Source of the DNA: Streptomyces sp. R33
Lineage (GTDB): Bacteria; Actinomycetota; Actinomycetes; Streptomycetales; Streptomycetaceae
DNA: 64,000 bases
Reading direction: 5' to 3'
Assembly: GCF_041200175.1 (NCBI RefSeq)
Contig: NZ_CP165727.1
Span: 3,973,501 to 4,037,500, forward strand
A program made the translations under genes and the position numbers. Shown piece after piece: positions 34,116 to 43,255 of the stretch. Numbering within the stretch: position 1 is the first letter of the stretch; each line of letters opens with the position of its first letter. The notes beneath the pieces were generated by a model. That model saw only the letters and a list, made by a program, of their open reading frames with translations, had not been told where the DNA came from and ran no database searches.

Positions 34116-35852
34116 TCAGGCGGCGAGCAGCTTGCGCACCCGGTCCGCGCCCACGGCGAGGAGCAGCGTGGGCAGGCGCGGCCCGGTCTCCCGCGTCACG
34201 AGCAGGCGATACAGCAGCGCGAAGAACGAGCGCTGTGCGACCTTGAGCTCGGGGGTGGGCTTGGCGTCGGGCTCCAGGCCCGCCATCACCTTCGGCACGC
34301 CGTAGACGAGCGTGGTGAGCCCGTCGAGCGACCAGTGCGAGTCCAGCCCGTCCACGAGCAGCCGCAGCGACTCGCGGCCCTCGTCGTCCAGGGAGGACAG
34401 CAGCGCGGTGTCGGGCTCCTCGCGTACGAGGGTCCGCTGGTCGGCCGGGACCTGGGTGGTGATCCAGTTCTCGGCGCGGTCCAGGCGCGGCCGTACCTCG
34501 TCCAGCGAGGTCAGCGGCTGCGACGGGTCCAGGTCGGCCAGGATGCGCAGGGTCTGCTCGTCATGGCCGGCGGTGATGTCCGCGACCGACGCGAGGGTCC
34601 GGTACGGCAGCGGGCGCGGGGTGCGCGGCAGCTCGTGCGAGGCGACGCGTACGGCGCGGGTGTGCGCGGCGGCGTCGGCCGGCAGGACGGAGCCGTCGGC
34701 GACCTTGGCCTCGAGCTTGTCCCACTCGTCGTAGAGCCGCTGGATCTCCTGGTCGAAGGCGATCTTGAAGGACTGGTTGGGCCTGCGGCGCGCGTACAGC
34801 CAGCGCAGCAGCTGCGGCTCCATGATCTTCAGCGCGTCGGCCGGGGTCGGGACCCCGCCCTTGCTGGACGACATCTTGGCCATGCCGCTGATGCCGACGA
34901 ACGCGTACATCGGTCCGATCGGCTGCTCGCCGCCGAAGATGTGCACGATCTGGCCGCCGACCTGGAAGGACGAGCCGGGCGAGGAGTGGTCGACGCCCGA
35001 GGGCTCGAAGATCACGCCCTCAAAGGCCCAGCGCATCGGCCAGTCGACCTTCCAGACCAGCTTGCCGCGGTTGAACTCGCTGAGCTTGACGGTCTCGGTG
35101 AACTCGTCCTCGGTGCAGACGTACGTCATCTCGGTCGACTCGTCGTCGTACGAGGTGACCTTGGTGAAGTCCTTGCCGCACCGGCCGCAGTACGGCTTGT
35201 ACGGGAAGTACCCGCCCTCGGCGCTGCTGCCGTCGTCCTCGGCGGCGGCGCCGGAACCCTCGGCGGCCTCGAGCTCGGCCTCGTCGACCTGCTTCTGCTG
35301 GGGCTTCTTGCCGCCCGGCTTCTGCTTGGTGCGGTACTGGTCGAGGACGGCGTCGATGTCGCCGCGGTGCTTCATCGCGAACAGGACCTGCTCGCGGTAC
35401 GCGCCGGAGGTGTACTGCTCGGTCTGGCTGATCGGGTCGTACTCGACGCCCATCTCGGCCAGGGCCTCGACGAAGGCGGCCTTGAAGTGCTCGGCCCAGT
35501 TCGGGTACGCGGAACCGGCCGGGGCGGGCACGGAGGTCAGGGGCTTGCCGATGTGCTGCGCCCAGGACTCGTCGATGCCGGGGACGCCGGCCGGGACCTT
35601 GCGGTAGCGGTCGTAGTCGTCCCAGGAGATGAGGTGACGGACCTCGAAGCCGCGGCGGCGGATCTCGTCGGCGACCAGGTGCGGGGTCATGACCTCGCGG
35701 AGGTTGCCCAGGTGGATCGGGCCGGAGGGGGAGAGTCCGGACGCGACGACGACGGCTTTGCCCGGGGCTCGGCGCTCCGCCTCGGCGATGACCTCGTCCG
35801 CGAAACGGGAGACCCAGTCGGTCTCGGTGCTGCTCTGGGCGCTCTGAGCCAC
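34116..35852 (-). CDS. lysK: class I lysyl-tRNA synthetase
   Basis: The 578-residue protein is the archaeal-type class I LysRS, unrelated to the class II enzyme. It has the HIGH-type motif GLSPSGPIHLGN (near residue 45), KMSSSKGG (near 310), a CGRCG zinc motif and the C-terminal anticodon-binding helical bundle. A charged low-complexity insert (about 175-215; rich in K, Q, G, E, S) precedes the zinc motif. The GTG has GAAGGA upstream. It is divergent from argS; streptomycetes often carry a second, class II, LysRS elsewhere. Confidence 0.95.
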   Translation of the reverse strand: MAQSAQSSTETDWVSRFADEVIAEAERRAPGKAVVVASGLSPSGPIHLGNLREVMTPHLVADEIRRRGFEVRHLISWDDYDRYRKVPAGVPGIDESWAQHIGKPLTSVPAPAGSAYPNWAEHFKAAFVEALAEMGVEYDPISQTEQYTSGAYREQVLFAMKHRGDIDAVLDQYRTKQKPGGKKPQQKQVDEAELEAAEGSGAAAEDDGSSAEGGYFPYKPYCGRCGKDFTKVTSYDDESTEMTYVCTEDEFTETVKLSEFNRGKLVWKVDWPMRWAFEGVIFEPSGVDHSSPGSSFQVGGQIVHIFGGEQPIGPMYAFVGISGMAKMSSSKGGVPTPADALKIMEPQLLRWLYARRRPNQSFKIAFDQEIQRLYDEWDKLEAKVADGSVLPADAAAHTRAVRVASHELPRTPRPLPYRTLASVADITAGHDEQTLRILADLDPSQPLTSLDEVRPRLDRAENWITTQVPADQRTLVREEPDTALLSSLDDEGRESLRLLVDGLDSHWSLDGLTTLVYGVPKVMAGLEPDAKPTPELKVAQRSFFALLYRLLVTRETGPRLPTLLLAVGADRVRKLLAA

Positions 35853-36043
35853 GACACGTCCTTCTATCTCGAATGCTGGCTTCAGCCATTCTCCCAGACG
35901 GAACGGGCCGCTCCGGGGTTGCCTCCGGGCCCCTTCCCTCCAGGACATATCCCGGACACCGGACAGCCCCCACGTGGGATACTCGGCACTTGTCGGAACA
36001 ACCAAGTGCACCTTCAGGCACGACCTCACAGGAACGGCAGCTC

Positions 36044-37840
36044 ATGGCCTCGGTCCCTTCCCTCGCTTCTTCCGTCAATCAGCGCGTCGCGGACGCCCTC
36101 GCCTCGGCCCTGCCCGAGGCCGGTGGCGCCGACCCGCTGCTGCGACGAAGCGACCGGGCCGACTTCCAGGCCAACGGCATCCTGGCGCTCGCGAAGAAGG
36201 CCAAGGCCAACCCGCGCGAGCTGGCGACGACCGTGGTCGGATCCATCCCCGCAGGCCCGGGCGCCGACCTGATCAGCGAGATCGAGGTCTCGGGCCCCGG
36301 CTTCCTCAACATCACGGTCTCCGACCGGGCGATCATCGAGACCCTCGCCGCCCGCGCCGGCGACGACCGCCTCGGTGTCCCGTACGCGGCGAACGCGGGC
36401 ACGACGGTGATCGACTACGCGCAGCCGAACGTGGCGAAGGAGATGCACGTCGGCCACCTGCGGTCGGCGGTCATCGGCGCGGCGATGGTCGAGATCCTGG
36501 AGTTCACGGGCGAGAAGGTGGTCCGGCGCCACCACATCGGCGACTGGGGCACCCAGTTCGGCATGCTCATCCAGTACCTGATCGAGCACCCGCACGAGCT
36601 GGACCACAAGGCGGCCGCCGGTGGCGACGACACGCTGGAGGTCTCCGGCGAGGAGGCCATGTCCAACCTGAACCGCCTGTACAAGGCCTCGCGGGCGCTC
36701 TTCGACTCGAACGAGGAGTTCAAGACGCGGGCCCGGGCGCGGGTCGTCGAGCTCCAGGCGGGCGAGGCGGAGACCCTCGCGATGTGGCAGCGGTTCGTCG
36801 ACGAGTCGAAGATCTACTTCTACTCCGTCTTCGACAAGCTGGACATGGACATCCAGGACCGGGACGTCGTCGGCGAGTCCGGCTACAACGACATGCTGGT
36901 CGAGACCTGCAAGCTGCTGGAGGAGTCGGGCGTCGCCGTCCGCTCCAACGGTGCGCTGTGCGTGTTCTTCGACGAGTACAAGGGCCCGGACGGCAACCCG
37001 ACCCCGCTGATCGTCCAGAAGTCCGACGGCGGCTTCGGCTACGCCGCGACCGACCTGTCGGCGATCCGGGACCGCGTCGGCAACCTGAAGGCCGACACCC
37101 TCATCTACGTCGTCGACGCCCGCCAGTCGCTCCACTTCAAGATGGTCTTCGAGACGGCCCGCCGCGCCGGCTGGCTGAACGACGAGGTCAAGGCCGTGCA
37201 GCTGGCCTTCGGCACGGTCCTCGGCAAGGACGGCAAGCCGTTCAAGACCCGCGAGGGGGAGACGGTCCGGCTGGTCGACCTCCTCGACGAGGCGGTGGAC
37301 CGGGCCACGGGCGTCGTCCGCGAGAAGGCGGAGAAGGTCGGCCTGTCGGAGGAGGAGATCGTCGAGAACGGCCGGTACGTGGGCATCGGCGCGGTCAAGT
37401 ACGCCGACCTGTCCACTTCGGCCGCGCGTGACTACAAGTTCGACCTGGACCAGATGGTCTCGCTGAACGGCGACACGTCCGTGTACCTCCAGTACGCGTA
37501 CGCCCGGATCCGGTCCATCCTGCGCCGCGCCGGCGACCGCAACCCGGTCGCGCACCCGGAGCTGGAGCTGGCCCCGGCCGAGCGCGCGCTGGGCCTGCAC
37601 CTGGACGGCTTCGGCGAGCTGATCGCCGAGGCGGCCGCGGAGCACGCCCCGCACAAGCTGGCCGCGTACCTGTACCAGCTGTCCTCGCTGTTCACGACGT
37701 TCTACGACCAGTGCCCGGTCGTGAAGCCGGAGCCGGAGCTCGTCGTCGGCGAGAACCGCCTGTTCCTGTGCGACCTGACCGCCCGCACGCTCACGAAGGG
37801 CATGTCCCTCCTGGGCATCCGCACCCCCGAGCGCCTCTGA
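36044..37840 (+). CDS. argS: arginyl-tRNA synthetase
   Basis: The 598-residue protein has the Arg-tRNA N-terminal domain, the class I HIGH-type motif KEMHVGHLRSAVIG (near residue 130), the ArgRS signatures HIGDWGTQFG and VVDARQSLHFKMVF, and the C-terminal DALR anticodon-binding domain. As in most ArgRS, the KMSKS motif is not conserved (FKTREGETVRL). It charges tRNA-Arg. AGGAACGG lies upstream of the ATG. Confidence 0.95.
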   Translation: MASVPSLASSVNQRVADALASALPEAGGADPLLRRSDRADFQANGILALAKKAKANPRELATTVVGSIPAGPGADLISEIEVSGPGFLNITVSDRAIIETLAARAGDDRLGVPYAANAGTTVIDYAQPNVAKEMHVGHLRSAVIGAAMVEILEFTGEKVVRRHHIGDWGTQFGMLIQYLIEHPHELDHKAAAGGDDTLEVSGEEAMSNLNRLYKASRALFDSNEEFKTRARARVVELQAGEAETLAMWQRFVDESKIYFYSVFDKLDMDIQDRDVVGESGYNDMLVETCKLLEESGVAVRSNGALCVFFDEYKGPDGNPTPLIVQKSDGGFGYAATDLSAIRDRVGNLKADTLIYVVDARQSLHFKMVFETARRAGWLNDEVKAVQLAFGTVLGKDGKPFKTREGETVRLVDLLDEAVDRATGVVREKAEKVGLSEEEIVENGRYVGIGAVKYADLSTSAARDYKFDLDQMVSLNGDTSVYLQYAYARIRSILRRAGDRNPVAHPELELAPAERALGLHLDGFGELIAEAAAEHAPHKLAAYLYQLSSLFTTFYDQCPVVKPEPELVVGENRLFLCDLTARTLTKGMSLLGIRTPERL

Positions 37841-37868
37841 CGCTGTTCGCGGGGCGCACGGCTCCGTA

Positions 37869-37908
37869 CGATCGGCCTTCCCGTCCTGACGGCAGGGGAG
37901 GCCGATCG
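37869..37908. terminator. hairpin after argS
   Basis: Perfect 10-bp arms CGATCGGCCT and AGGCCGATCG (37869-37878 and 37899-37908) with a 20-nt loop lie 28 nt past the argS stop. This is a likely terminator. Confidence 0.6.
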
Positions 37909-38054
37909 TGAACGGCTCACAGGGTTTACAGCCGGCGCGCGCCGCGCTGAGAGTACTGACCGGCGCCGGGGGCGGCACCCCGGCACGGTCCGCGCTCGAG
38001 GCGCGGGTACGGGTCCCACGTGGAGGACCGGCTGCGGAGCGGCGCGCTGGGTAG
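37908..38054 (+). CDS. possible 48-codon small gene containing a TTA codon
   Basis: A GTG preceded by GGGGAGG opens 48 codons with the product MNGSQGLQPARAALRVLTGA and an Arg-rich tail. The seventh codon is TTA, the rare leucine codon read by the bldA tRNA. The start lies on the hairpin arm after argS. It may be noise, as the tail is low-complexity. Confidence 0.25.
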   Translation: MNGSQGLQPARAALRVLTGAGGGTPARSALEARVRVPRGGPAAERRAG

Positions 38055-38086
38055 CCCTGGATCGGCAGCCGGGCGCCGCCCGGGGC

Positions 38087-40618
38087 TCAGTCTCTGAAGC
38101 GGTCCCACCAGCGGCGCGGCGGCGACCCCCCGGGGGCCGCGGGTGCTTCGGGCTCCGCGGGCATCGCGGGCGCCGCGCGCAGCTGCGCGGCCAATGCCCG
38201 GACCGCCGACTCGTGCCCGGCGTTGCCCACGGCACCATGCAGGGCGGCCGCCCGCTCGAAGGCCCCGGCAGCCTCGGCCGGGCGGTTCAGCTCGAGCAGC
38301 GTCAGCGCCATCCCCTGCACCGCCACGGCCTCGTTGTCGCGGTCCCCCGTGGCGGCGAGGAGGTCGCAGCCCTGCCGCTGGGACTCCAGCGCCTCCTCCA
38401 GCCGGCCCGCCAGCCGGTGGAGCCGGCCCAGATTGCCCAGTACCGCGCCCTCGCCGTGCCGGTTCCCCACCTCGACGAAGAGCACGAGCGCCTCCTCGTA
38501 CCGGGCCTGCGCAGCCTCGAGCCGCTCGTCCCCGGGCCCGGCCGCGGCATCCGTCAGCGAGGCGCCGATCCCGTTGAGCAGCCAGGCCACCGCGGCCCGG
38601 TGGCCCAGTTCCCGCAGGGCGGCCAGGGCTTCCTCCCGCACGGCCAGGGACTCCTCCCGGCGCCCGGCCTCCCAGAGCATGTCCCCGAGCACGCCCTGCG
38701 CGGTCGCGGCCCTGTGGTCGTCCCCGGTCTCCTTCAACAGGCGGTGGGCCTGCTCGCACGCATCGACGGCCTCGTCCACCCGCCCCGACTGCTTCAGGAC
38801 GCGCGCCAGATTCACCAGCGCCGTGGCCTCCGCATGCCGGATCCCCTGCGCGCGGAAGATCTCCAGAGCCTGCTCGTGGGCCTCGCGGGCCTCCTCCCAC
38901 CGGTGTTCCCGGGTGTACAGGGACCCCAGCAGGTTCAGCGACCGGGCCTCGCCCAACGGCTCGGGAACCTCGCGGAACAGCACGAGGGCCTCGCCCAGCA
39001 GAGCGCTCGCCTCCGCCATCTGCCAGGCATCCAGGTGCGCCATGGCGAGGTTGTACAGCGCCGCGCCGACATCGGTCCGATCGCCGCTCTCCCGGCCGAC
39101 CTCCAGCACGTGGTGAGCGACCACCACGGCGTCCGGCGCATGACCGTAGAGAGCGAGGTACGGGGCGAGCCGGCCGGCCAGTTCGACGGTGATGTCCGGC
39201 CGGCCTGCTGCGGCGGCGAAGCCCACCGCGGCGACCAGCATCGGGCGCTCCCCGTCCAGCCACTGCAGCGCCTGGGCCACCGAGGGGAGCCCCGGCCCGC
39301 TCGCAGCCCGGCCGTCCACCCCCAGCGCGTGGCAGGCCACCGCGGCGTCGAAGGCCAGGCTCGCCAAGAGGGCGTCGATCACGCCCTCCCGCCCGTCCTG
39401 ACCGGCCTGCTCCTCGCCCCGCTCCCGCGCGTACAGCCGCACCAGATCGTGCATGCGCCAGCGCCCCGAACCCACCGGCTGCTCGATCAGCATGCTGGCC
39501 CGTACGAGCGCCGCCAGCGAGGCCCGTACGGCGGCGAGCTCCTCGGGCGGGCCGTCGGGCCGCGGCATGGAACCCCGGGTCAACAGGTGGGCGTACGCGG
39601 TCGCGCAATCCGGCCCCGGCACCACCGTCAGCAGCCGGAGCAGCCGCGCCTGGTCCGCGGGCAGCCGCGCGTACGAGAGGTCGAACGCCGCCCGCACCCC
39701 GACCGGGACGTCCCCGTCCCCTTCCTCGCCGATGTGCAGGGTCGCCAGCCGGGTCCGCGCCCCGGACAGCTGCCGGGCCAACTCGCCCGCCGGCAGGCCC
39801 GGATCGCCCGCAAGCAGCGCCCCCGCCACCGTCAGGGCCAGCGGCAGCCGCCCGCAGTGCTCCGCGATCTCCGCCAGCGCCCCGGGATCCCGCTCCGGCC
39901 GCGGGTCCTCGGGCCAGGTCCGCAGCAGCGCCCCGGCGAGCAGTTCGGCCGCCGCCTCCGCCGCGAGCTCGTCGAGGGCGACGATCCGCGCCGAGAACCC
40001 GGGCGCCACGAGCCGGTGCCGCGAGGTGACGAGCAGCCGGTGCGCGTCCTGGGCCGGTACGAGGTCGCGTACCTGGGCCACCGACCCGGCGTCGTCCGCG
40101 ACGATCAGCACCCGCTCCCCGGCCTGCGCCCGCGCGGCCAGCTCGGCCCGGTACAGGTGCAGCCTGGCCTCCGGGGACGCCGGCATGTCGGTGTCGCGGA
40201 TGCCGAGGTGGCGGAGCATCTCCTGCACGGCCTGCGGGCCGCTCACCGCGCCGTTCGGGGCGTAACCGCGCAGCGCGAGGAAGAACACCCGGTCGCCGAA
40301 CCACCCGAGCTCCACGGCCCGGTGGGCCGTGGCCACCGCCAGCGCGCTCTTGCCGACCCCGGCCAGCCCGGCGACGACGGCCACGCGGGTCCCGCCGGGA
40401 GCGCCGGGCCCGGCTGGCCCCGGGGGTTCCAGCACCCCGAGCAGCTCCTCGACGGGGCCGTCCCGGCCGACCAGCACGGCGGGCGCCTCGGGCAGGCCGG
40501 ACAGCGCCCGGGGCGCGGGGGCGGCGACGACCCCGTACGTGACGTAGTCCCCGGCCACCTGCGTGATCGTCGCGTTCCCCTCGGCAAAGGCCCACTGCTC
40601 CGTGGGCCCGCCGGTCAC
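38087..40618 (-). CDS. NB-ARC/TPR (NLR-like) signalling ATPase with N-terminal amyloid-like motif
   Basis: The 843-residue protein starts with the short motif AEGNATITQVAGD (12-24). A STAND NTPase domain follows: GLAGVGKSA P-loop (84-92), LIVADDA Walker B (near 175) and LPLALTVAGALL (near 270), the NB-ARC GLPLAL equivalent, then a winged-helix region (about 320-390 with RWRMHDLVRLYARE). About ten TPR-type helical pairs (about 500-790) form the sensor. There is no DNA-binding or enzymatic effector domain. The N-terminal motif recurs in the adjacent membrane protein, so it probably recruits it. GTGA overlap with the upstream gene. Known relatives act in defence or development. Confidence 0.92.
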   Translation of the reverse strand: MTGGPTEQWAFAEGNATITQVAGDYVTYGVVAAPAPRALSGLPEAPAVLVGRDGPVEELLGVLEPPGPAGPGAPGGTRVAVVAGLAGVGKSALAVATAHRAVELGWFGDRVFFLALRGYAPNGAVSGPQAVQEMLRHLGIRDTDMPASPEARLHLYRAELAARAQAGERVLIVADDAGSVAQVRDLVPAQDAHRLLVTSRHRLVAPGFSARIVALDELAAEAAAELLAGALLRTWPEDPRPERDPGALAEIAEHCGRLPLALTVAGALLAGDPGLPAGELARQLSGARTRLATLHIGEEGDGDVPVGVRAAFDLSYARLPADQARLLRLLTVVPGPDCATAYAHLLTRGSMPRPDGPPEELAAVRASLAALVRASMLIEQPVGSGRWRMHDLVRLYARERGEEQAGQDGREGVIDALLASLAFDAAVACHALGVDGRAASGPGLPSVAQALQWLDGERPMLVAAVGFAAAAGRPDITVELAGRLAPYLALYGHAPDAVVVAHHVLEVGRESGDRTDVGAALYNLAMAHLDAWQMAEASALLGEALVLFREVPEPLGEARSLNLLGSLYTREHRWEEAREAHEQALEIFRAQGIRHAEATALVNLARVLKQSGRVDEAVDACEQAHRLLKETGDDHRAATAQGVLGDMLWEAGRREESLAVREEALAALRELGHRAAVAWLLNGIGASLTDAAAGPGDERLEAAQARYEEALVLFVEVGNRHGEGAVLGNLGRLHRLAGRLEEALESQRQGCDLLAATGDRDNEAVAVQGMALTLLELNRPAEAAGAFERAAALHGAVGNAGHESAVRALAAQLRAAPAMPAEPEAPAAPGGSPPRRWWDRFRD

Positions 40619-41001
40619 GGGTTCCCGCCCGGCTCACCGCCGCCGGTCTGCCGGATCCGGCTGTTGTCCCTGGCCCGGGCCTCCTGGTCCACCGGCCCTG
40701 CGGGATCGGCCCCGCCCGCCTGCCTGATCTCCGACGTACCGGACGCCTCGGCCACCTGCCGTACGGAGCGCTCCGGGACCGGCGGCGCGGCGGGCGCGAG
40801 GGGCGCCGTACCGGCCCACCAGCCACCGGCCAGCCCGACGGCCGCGGTCATGGCCCCGGCGAAGCCGGCAGCGACGGCCACGGCGTCGGAATCCTTCTCG
40901 GGCAGCCAGCCGAACGGATCGGCTTGGGCGAGCTTGAAGCAGACGAAGAAGACGACAGCCGAACCGACGAGCACGACAACCCACCGCAACGGACGCGACA
41001 T
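40615..41001 (-). CDS. two-helix membrane protein with two C-terminal NLR-matching motifs (candidate effector)
   Basis: The 128-residue protein has two membrane helices (about 7-25 and 40-62), then a Pro/Ala linker and two repeats of one motif: ASGTSEIRQAGGA (86-98) and ARDNSRIRQTGGG (110-122). A partial third (SVRQVAE) precedes them. The pattern A-x-G/D-N/T-S/A-x-I-x-Q-x-x-G matches the NLR N-terminus. The ATG at 41001 has a G-rich site upstream; the NLR start overlaps the stop (GTGA). A membrane-acting effector assembled by the NLR is the best guess; no family is recognised. Confidence 0.75.
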   Translation of the reverse strand: MSRPLRWVVVLVGSAVVFFVCFKLAQADPFGWLPEKDSDAVAVAAGFAGAMTAAVGLAGGWWAGTAPLAPAAPPVPERSVRQVAEASGTSEIRQAGGADPAGPVDQEARARDNSRIRQTGGGEPGGNP

Positions 41002-41094
41002 TGGCCCCCCCCATGACCCCTGAACCACTGAACTGACGGATCGACGAACCGACTAACTGACGAACCGACGAACCGCTGGACCGAACCTCCGAAG

Positions 41095-41406
41095 CTAGCA
41101 GCGATACCCGTCGGGCACCTGCAACAGCGCGACGAACACCCACACCATCACCACGGCCCCGGCCAGCCCACCGAGCAGCCCGGCCGCCGGGTTGCGCCGC
41201 CCGACGCACCCGACGAGCACGCCCCACCAGGCCGTTGCGAGGAGCGCGAGCAGCGCCCCGTAGAAGAGGAGGGCGAGGCCGTTGGCCGACCCGTTGACCC
41301 CCACGCCGCAGGCGCGCCACGCGGCATTCAGCAGCACCGCCCCGAGCACCCCCGTGCCCACCCCGGCCGGCAGGGCGATCAGGCAGCCCAACTGCCCGCG
41401 CGTCAT
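41095..41406 (-). CDS. small membrane protein upstream of the NLR operon
   Basis: The 103-residue protein has three hydrophobic helices (about 10-30, 37-60, 65-93) and ends with VPDGYRC. It lies 93 nt upstream of the two-helix protein in the same direction, so it could belong to the same operon. No family is recognised. The ATG at 41406 was chosen since the preceding sequence is low-complexity and basic. Confidence 0.6.
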   Translation of the reverse strand: MTRGQLGCLIALPAGVGTGVLGAVLLNAAWRACGVGVNGSANGLALLFYGALLALLATAWWGVLVGCVGRRNPAAGLLGGLAGAVVMVWVFVALLQVPDGYRC

Positions 41407-41596
41407 CCGGCGTTCCTGATCCGGCACGTGCGCACGCCTCCCCCGACTGTGCATGCCGGCAAGGCCCCTTCGGCACTCGCCGCACCCCACCTTGCCAGGC
41501 CGACGCCCGCCGCCCACGCCCGGAGGTCGCCACCGGCCTCGCCCGGACGCACGTGAGGGACTCGAAAGTCCCTCACGGCCCCTCTCTCACCCTCGC

Positions 41597-41869
41597 TCAG
41601 TGGGTCAGCGGATATGAGTGCCGGCCCGTGGCTTCGTCGATCTCGCCATGAGCCTTCTGCAACATCTGGGACGCGAGATCCATGAGCGCGCGAGCGCCGG
41701 CGATCTCTTCCCCGACCCGCAGCTGCTCCGGGTCGGAGGGGTGACGCATGGCGTAGCCGTGCGCCCTCATCTCGGAGCCGTCGCCGAGTCTGACCATGGC
41801 CGCCGCACTGGTGCGATTGCCTTCCTCGGTGAATTCGAGCTCCACGTGCCACCCGACGAGTGTGGGCAT
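41597..41869 (-). CDS. DUF1876 domain protein
   Basis: The 90-residue protein has the DUF1876 pattern: VGWHVELEFTEEGNRTSAAA, an AHGYAMRHPSDPEQLRVGEE core and a C-terminal helix with LMDLASQMLQKAHGEIDE. This family has a dsRBD-like fold and is common in actinomycetes with several copies per genome; its role is unknown. Confidence 0.92.
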   Translation of the reverse strand: MPTLVGWHVELEFTEEGNRTSAAAMVRLGDGSEMRAHGYAMRHPSDPEQLRVGEEIAGARALMDLASQMLQKAHGEIDEATGRHSYPLTH

Positions 41870-41953
41870 GGTGCATCACCTCCAGGGGGTCACCCTGCCT
41901 CCAGGGTGCGCCCGGGGCGCCGGTAACGCGAGCGGGGGCGGGGCGGGGGACGG

Positions 41954-42145
41954 GGCGGGGCCTGAGTGATCGGCGTCGGGAGAGGCAGCGGGGAGCCAGG
42001 GGGCGGGGCCTGAGTGATCGGCGTCGGTGACGTCAGCCGGGACCTCGGGGGCGGGGCCTGAGTGATCGAGGTCGGGAGAGTGGATCGGGGGGCCTGGGGC
42101 GGGGTCCGTGTACTCCGCGTCGGTGTGTGTCCGGGGGCGTCCCGT
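41954..42145. repeat. 48-bp tandem repeats, left flank of the inverted-repeat island
   Basis: The unit starting GGCGGGG(C/T)C recurs at 41954, 42002, 42050 and 42098, an exact 48-bp period. On the minus strand one frame runs through without stops and reads a 16-residue unit like DADHSGPAPEVPADVT, suggesting former coding sequence. Confidence 0.85.
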
Positions 42146-42585
42146 CAGTCCACTGTCCTTCCGTGTCGTGCCGGTCCCTCAAGGGCGCTCTCTTCGTTCG
42201 CGTCGCTTCGCGATGGCCTTCGGCCACCCTTGACCGACCGACCCGCCCCGGAATGCCATAAGACTGCCGGGAAGCCCCCGAAGGATGGCCGGGAGGTTCA
42301 TGTTCCGATGAGGGCCCATCAGAGATGCCGAGCAGGAGCCCCTGTCCATCCGCACCCCATTCCCCGGGACCACCCAGTCTGGCCAGCGACGGGGCCGCAG
42401 GGAGGGCAACGCCTCCCTCAAGGGCCCAGAGACACTCTTTCCGGACCCGGGCAGGGTCAACCTGCACCAGACAGCGATGAGATGACCCTGCGGTCCCGGT
42501 CAGACCGTGGACGCCCCACATCGCTACGCGCTCCACCCGGCTTGGCGTCCGACGGCCGTCCGGGCCTGGACATAAGCCGCCCAGG
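42097..42585. repeat. left arm of a ~0.5 kb imperfect inverted repeat
   Basis: Reverse-complementing 42,766-43,255 gives a sequence that aligns with this arm nearly end to end, with long identical blocks such as CGTCCCGTCAGTCCACTGTC and CGGACCCGGGCAGGGTCAAC. Differences are mostly substitutions and small indels. No intact gene, transposase or RNA gene is recognised in the arm; open frames in it are broken or lack a credible start. Confidence 0.85.
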
Positions 42586-42765
42586 CACCTCCGTGGGCGG
42601 GTTTCCGGGCGCCTGCACGCCATTTGGGGCGAAAAGCGGGCGAGAAGGAGCCTGATGCCGGATTCCTCAACCCCTCACTCCGACAAGCACCCATTCACAC
42701 CTCAACCGGCCACCAAAACGGGACAAACAACCCGCAGTCGCATACCAGGCCGGCCTGCGCCGGCC

Positions 42766-43255
42766 GTGGGCGGCCTATGCCCAGCCCCAGACGGCCGCCG
42801 GACGCCGCGCAGAGGGGAGCGCGTAGCGATCTGGGGCGCCTGCGGGCCCACTCCTACCGACATGGGCATCTGGTCGCTGTCTGGTGCAGGTTGACCCTGC
42901 CCGGGTCCGGAACGGGTGCCTATGGGCCCTTCAGGGAGGCGTTCCCCTCCCCGCGGCCCCGTCGCCGGTCGGCTCGGTGGTCCTGGTGGGCCGGGTGCGG
43001 ATGGACGGGAGCCGCCGGGCGGCATCTCTGATCGGGCTGGTCGGAATCCGAACCCCCCGGCCATCCTTCGGGGGCGTCCCGGCAGTCTGTTGGCATTCCG
43101 GGGCGGGTCGGTCGGTCAAGGGTGGAGCGCAGCGACATCGCGAAGCGACGCGACGAAGGAGCGCCCTTGAGGGACCGGCACGACACGGAAGGACAGTGGA
43201 CTGACGGGACGCCCCCGGACCCACACCGACCCCGAGTACACGGACCCCGCCCCCG
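42766..43255. repeat. right arm of the ~0.5 kb imperfect inverted repeat
   Basis: This is the partner of the left arm in opposite orientation, with a spacer of about 180 nt between them. A TTG with AAGGAG 5 nt upstream (near 43,167) opens a frame reading LRDRHDTEGQWTDGTPPD in both copies, then shifts out of the repeat-coding frame. This suggests two decayed copies of one gene end. The spacer 42,586-42,765 holds nothing recognisable. Confidence 0.85.

Noticed and set aside
41954..42145. 48-bp tandem repeats as a CRISPR array
   Set aside because: Units are contiguous with no unique spacers, vary between copies and read as protein repeats; no cas genes nearby.
42097..43255. Insertion sequence with terminal inverted repeats
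   Set aside because: No transposase frame, no target duplication seen, and the inverted copies are ~490 nt rather than short ends.
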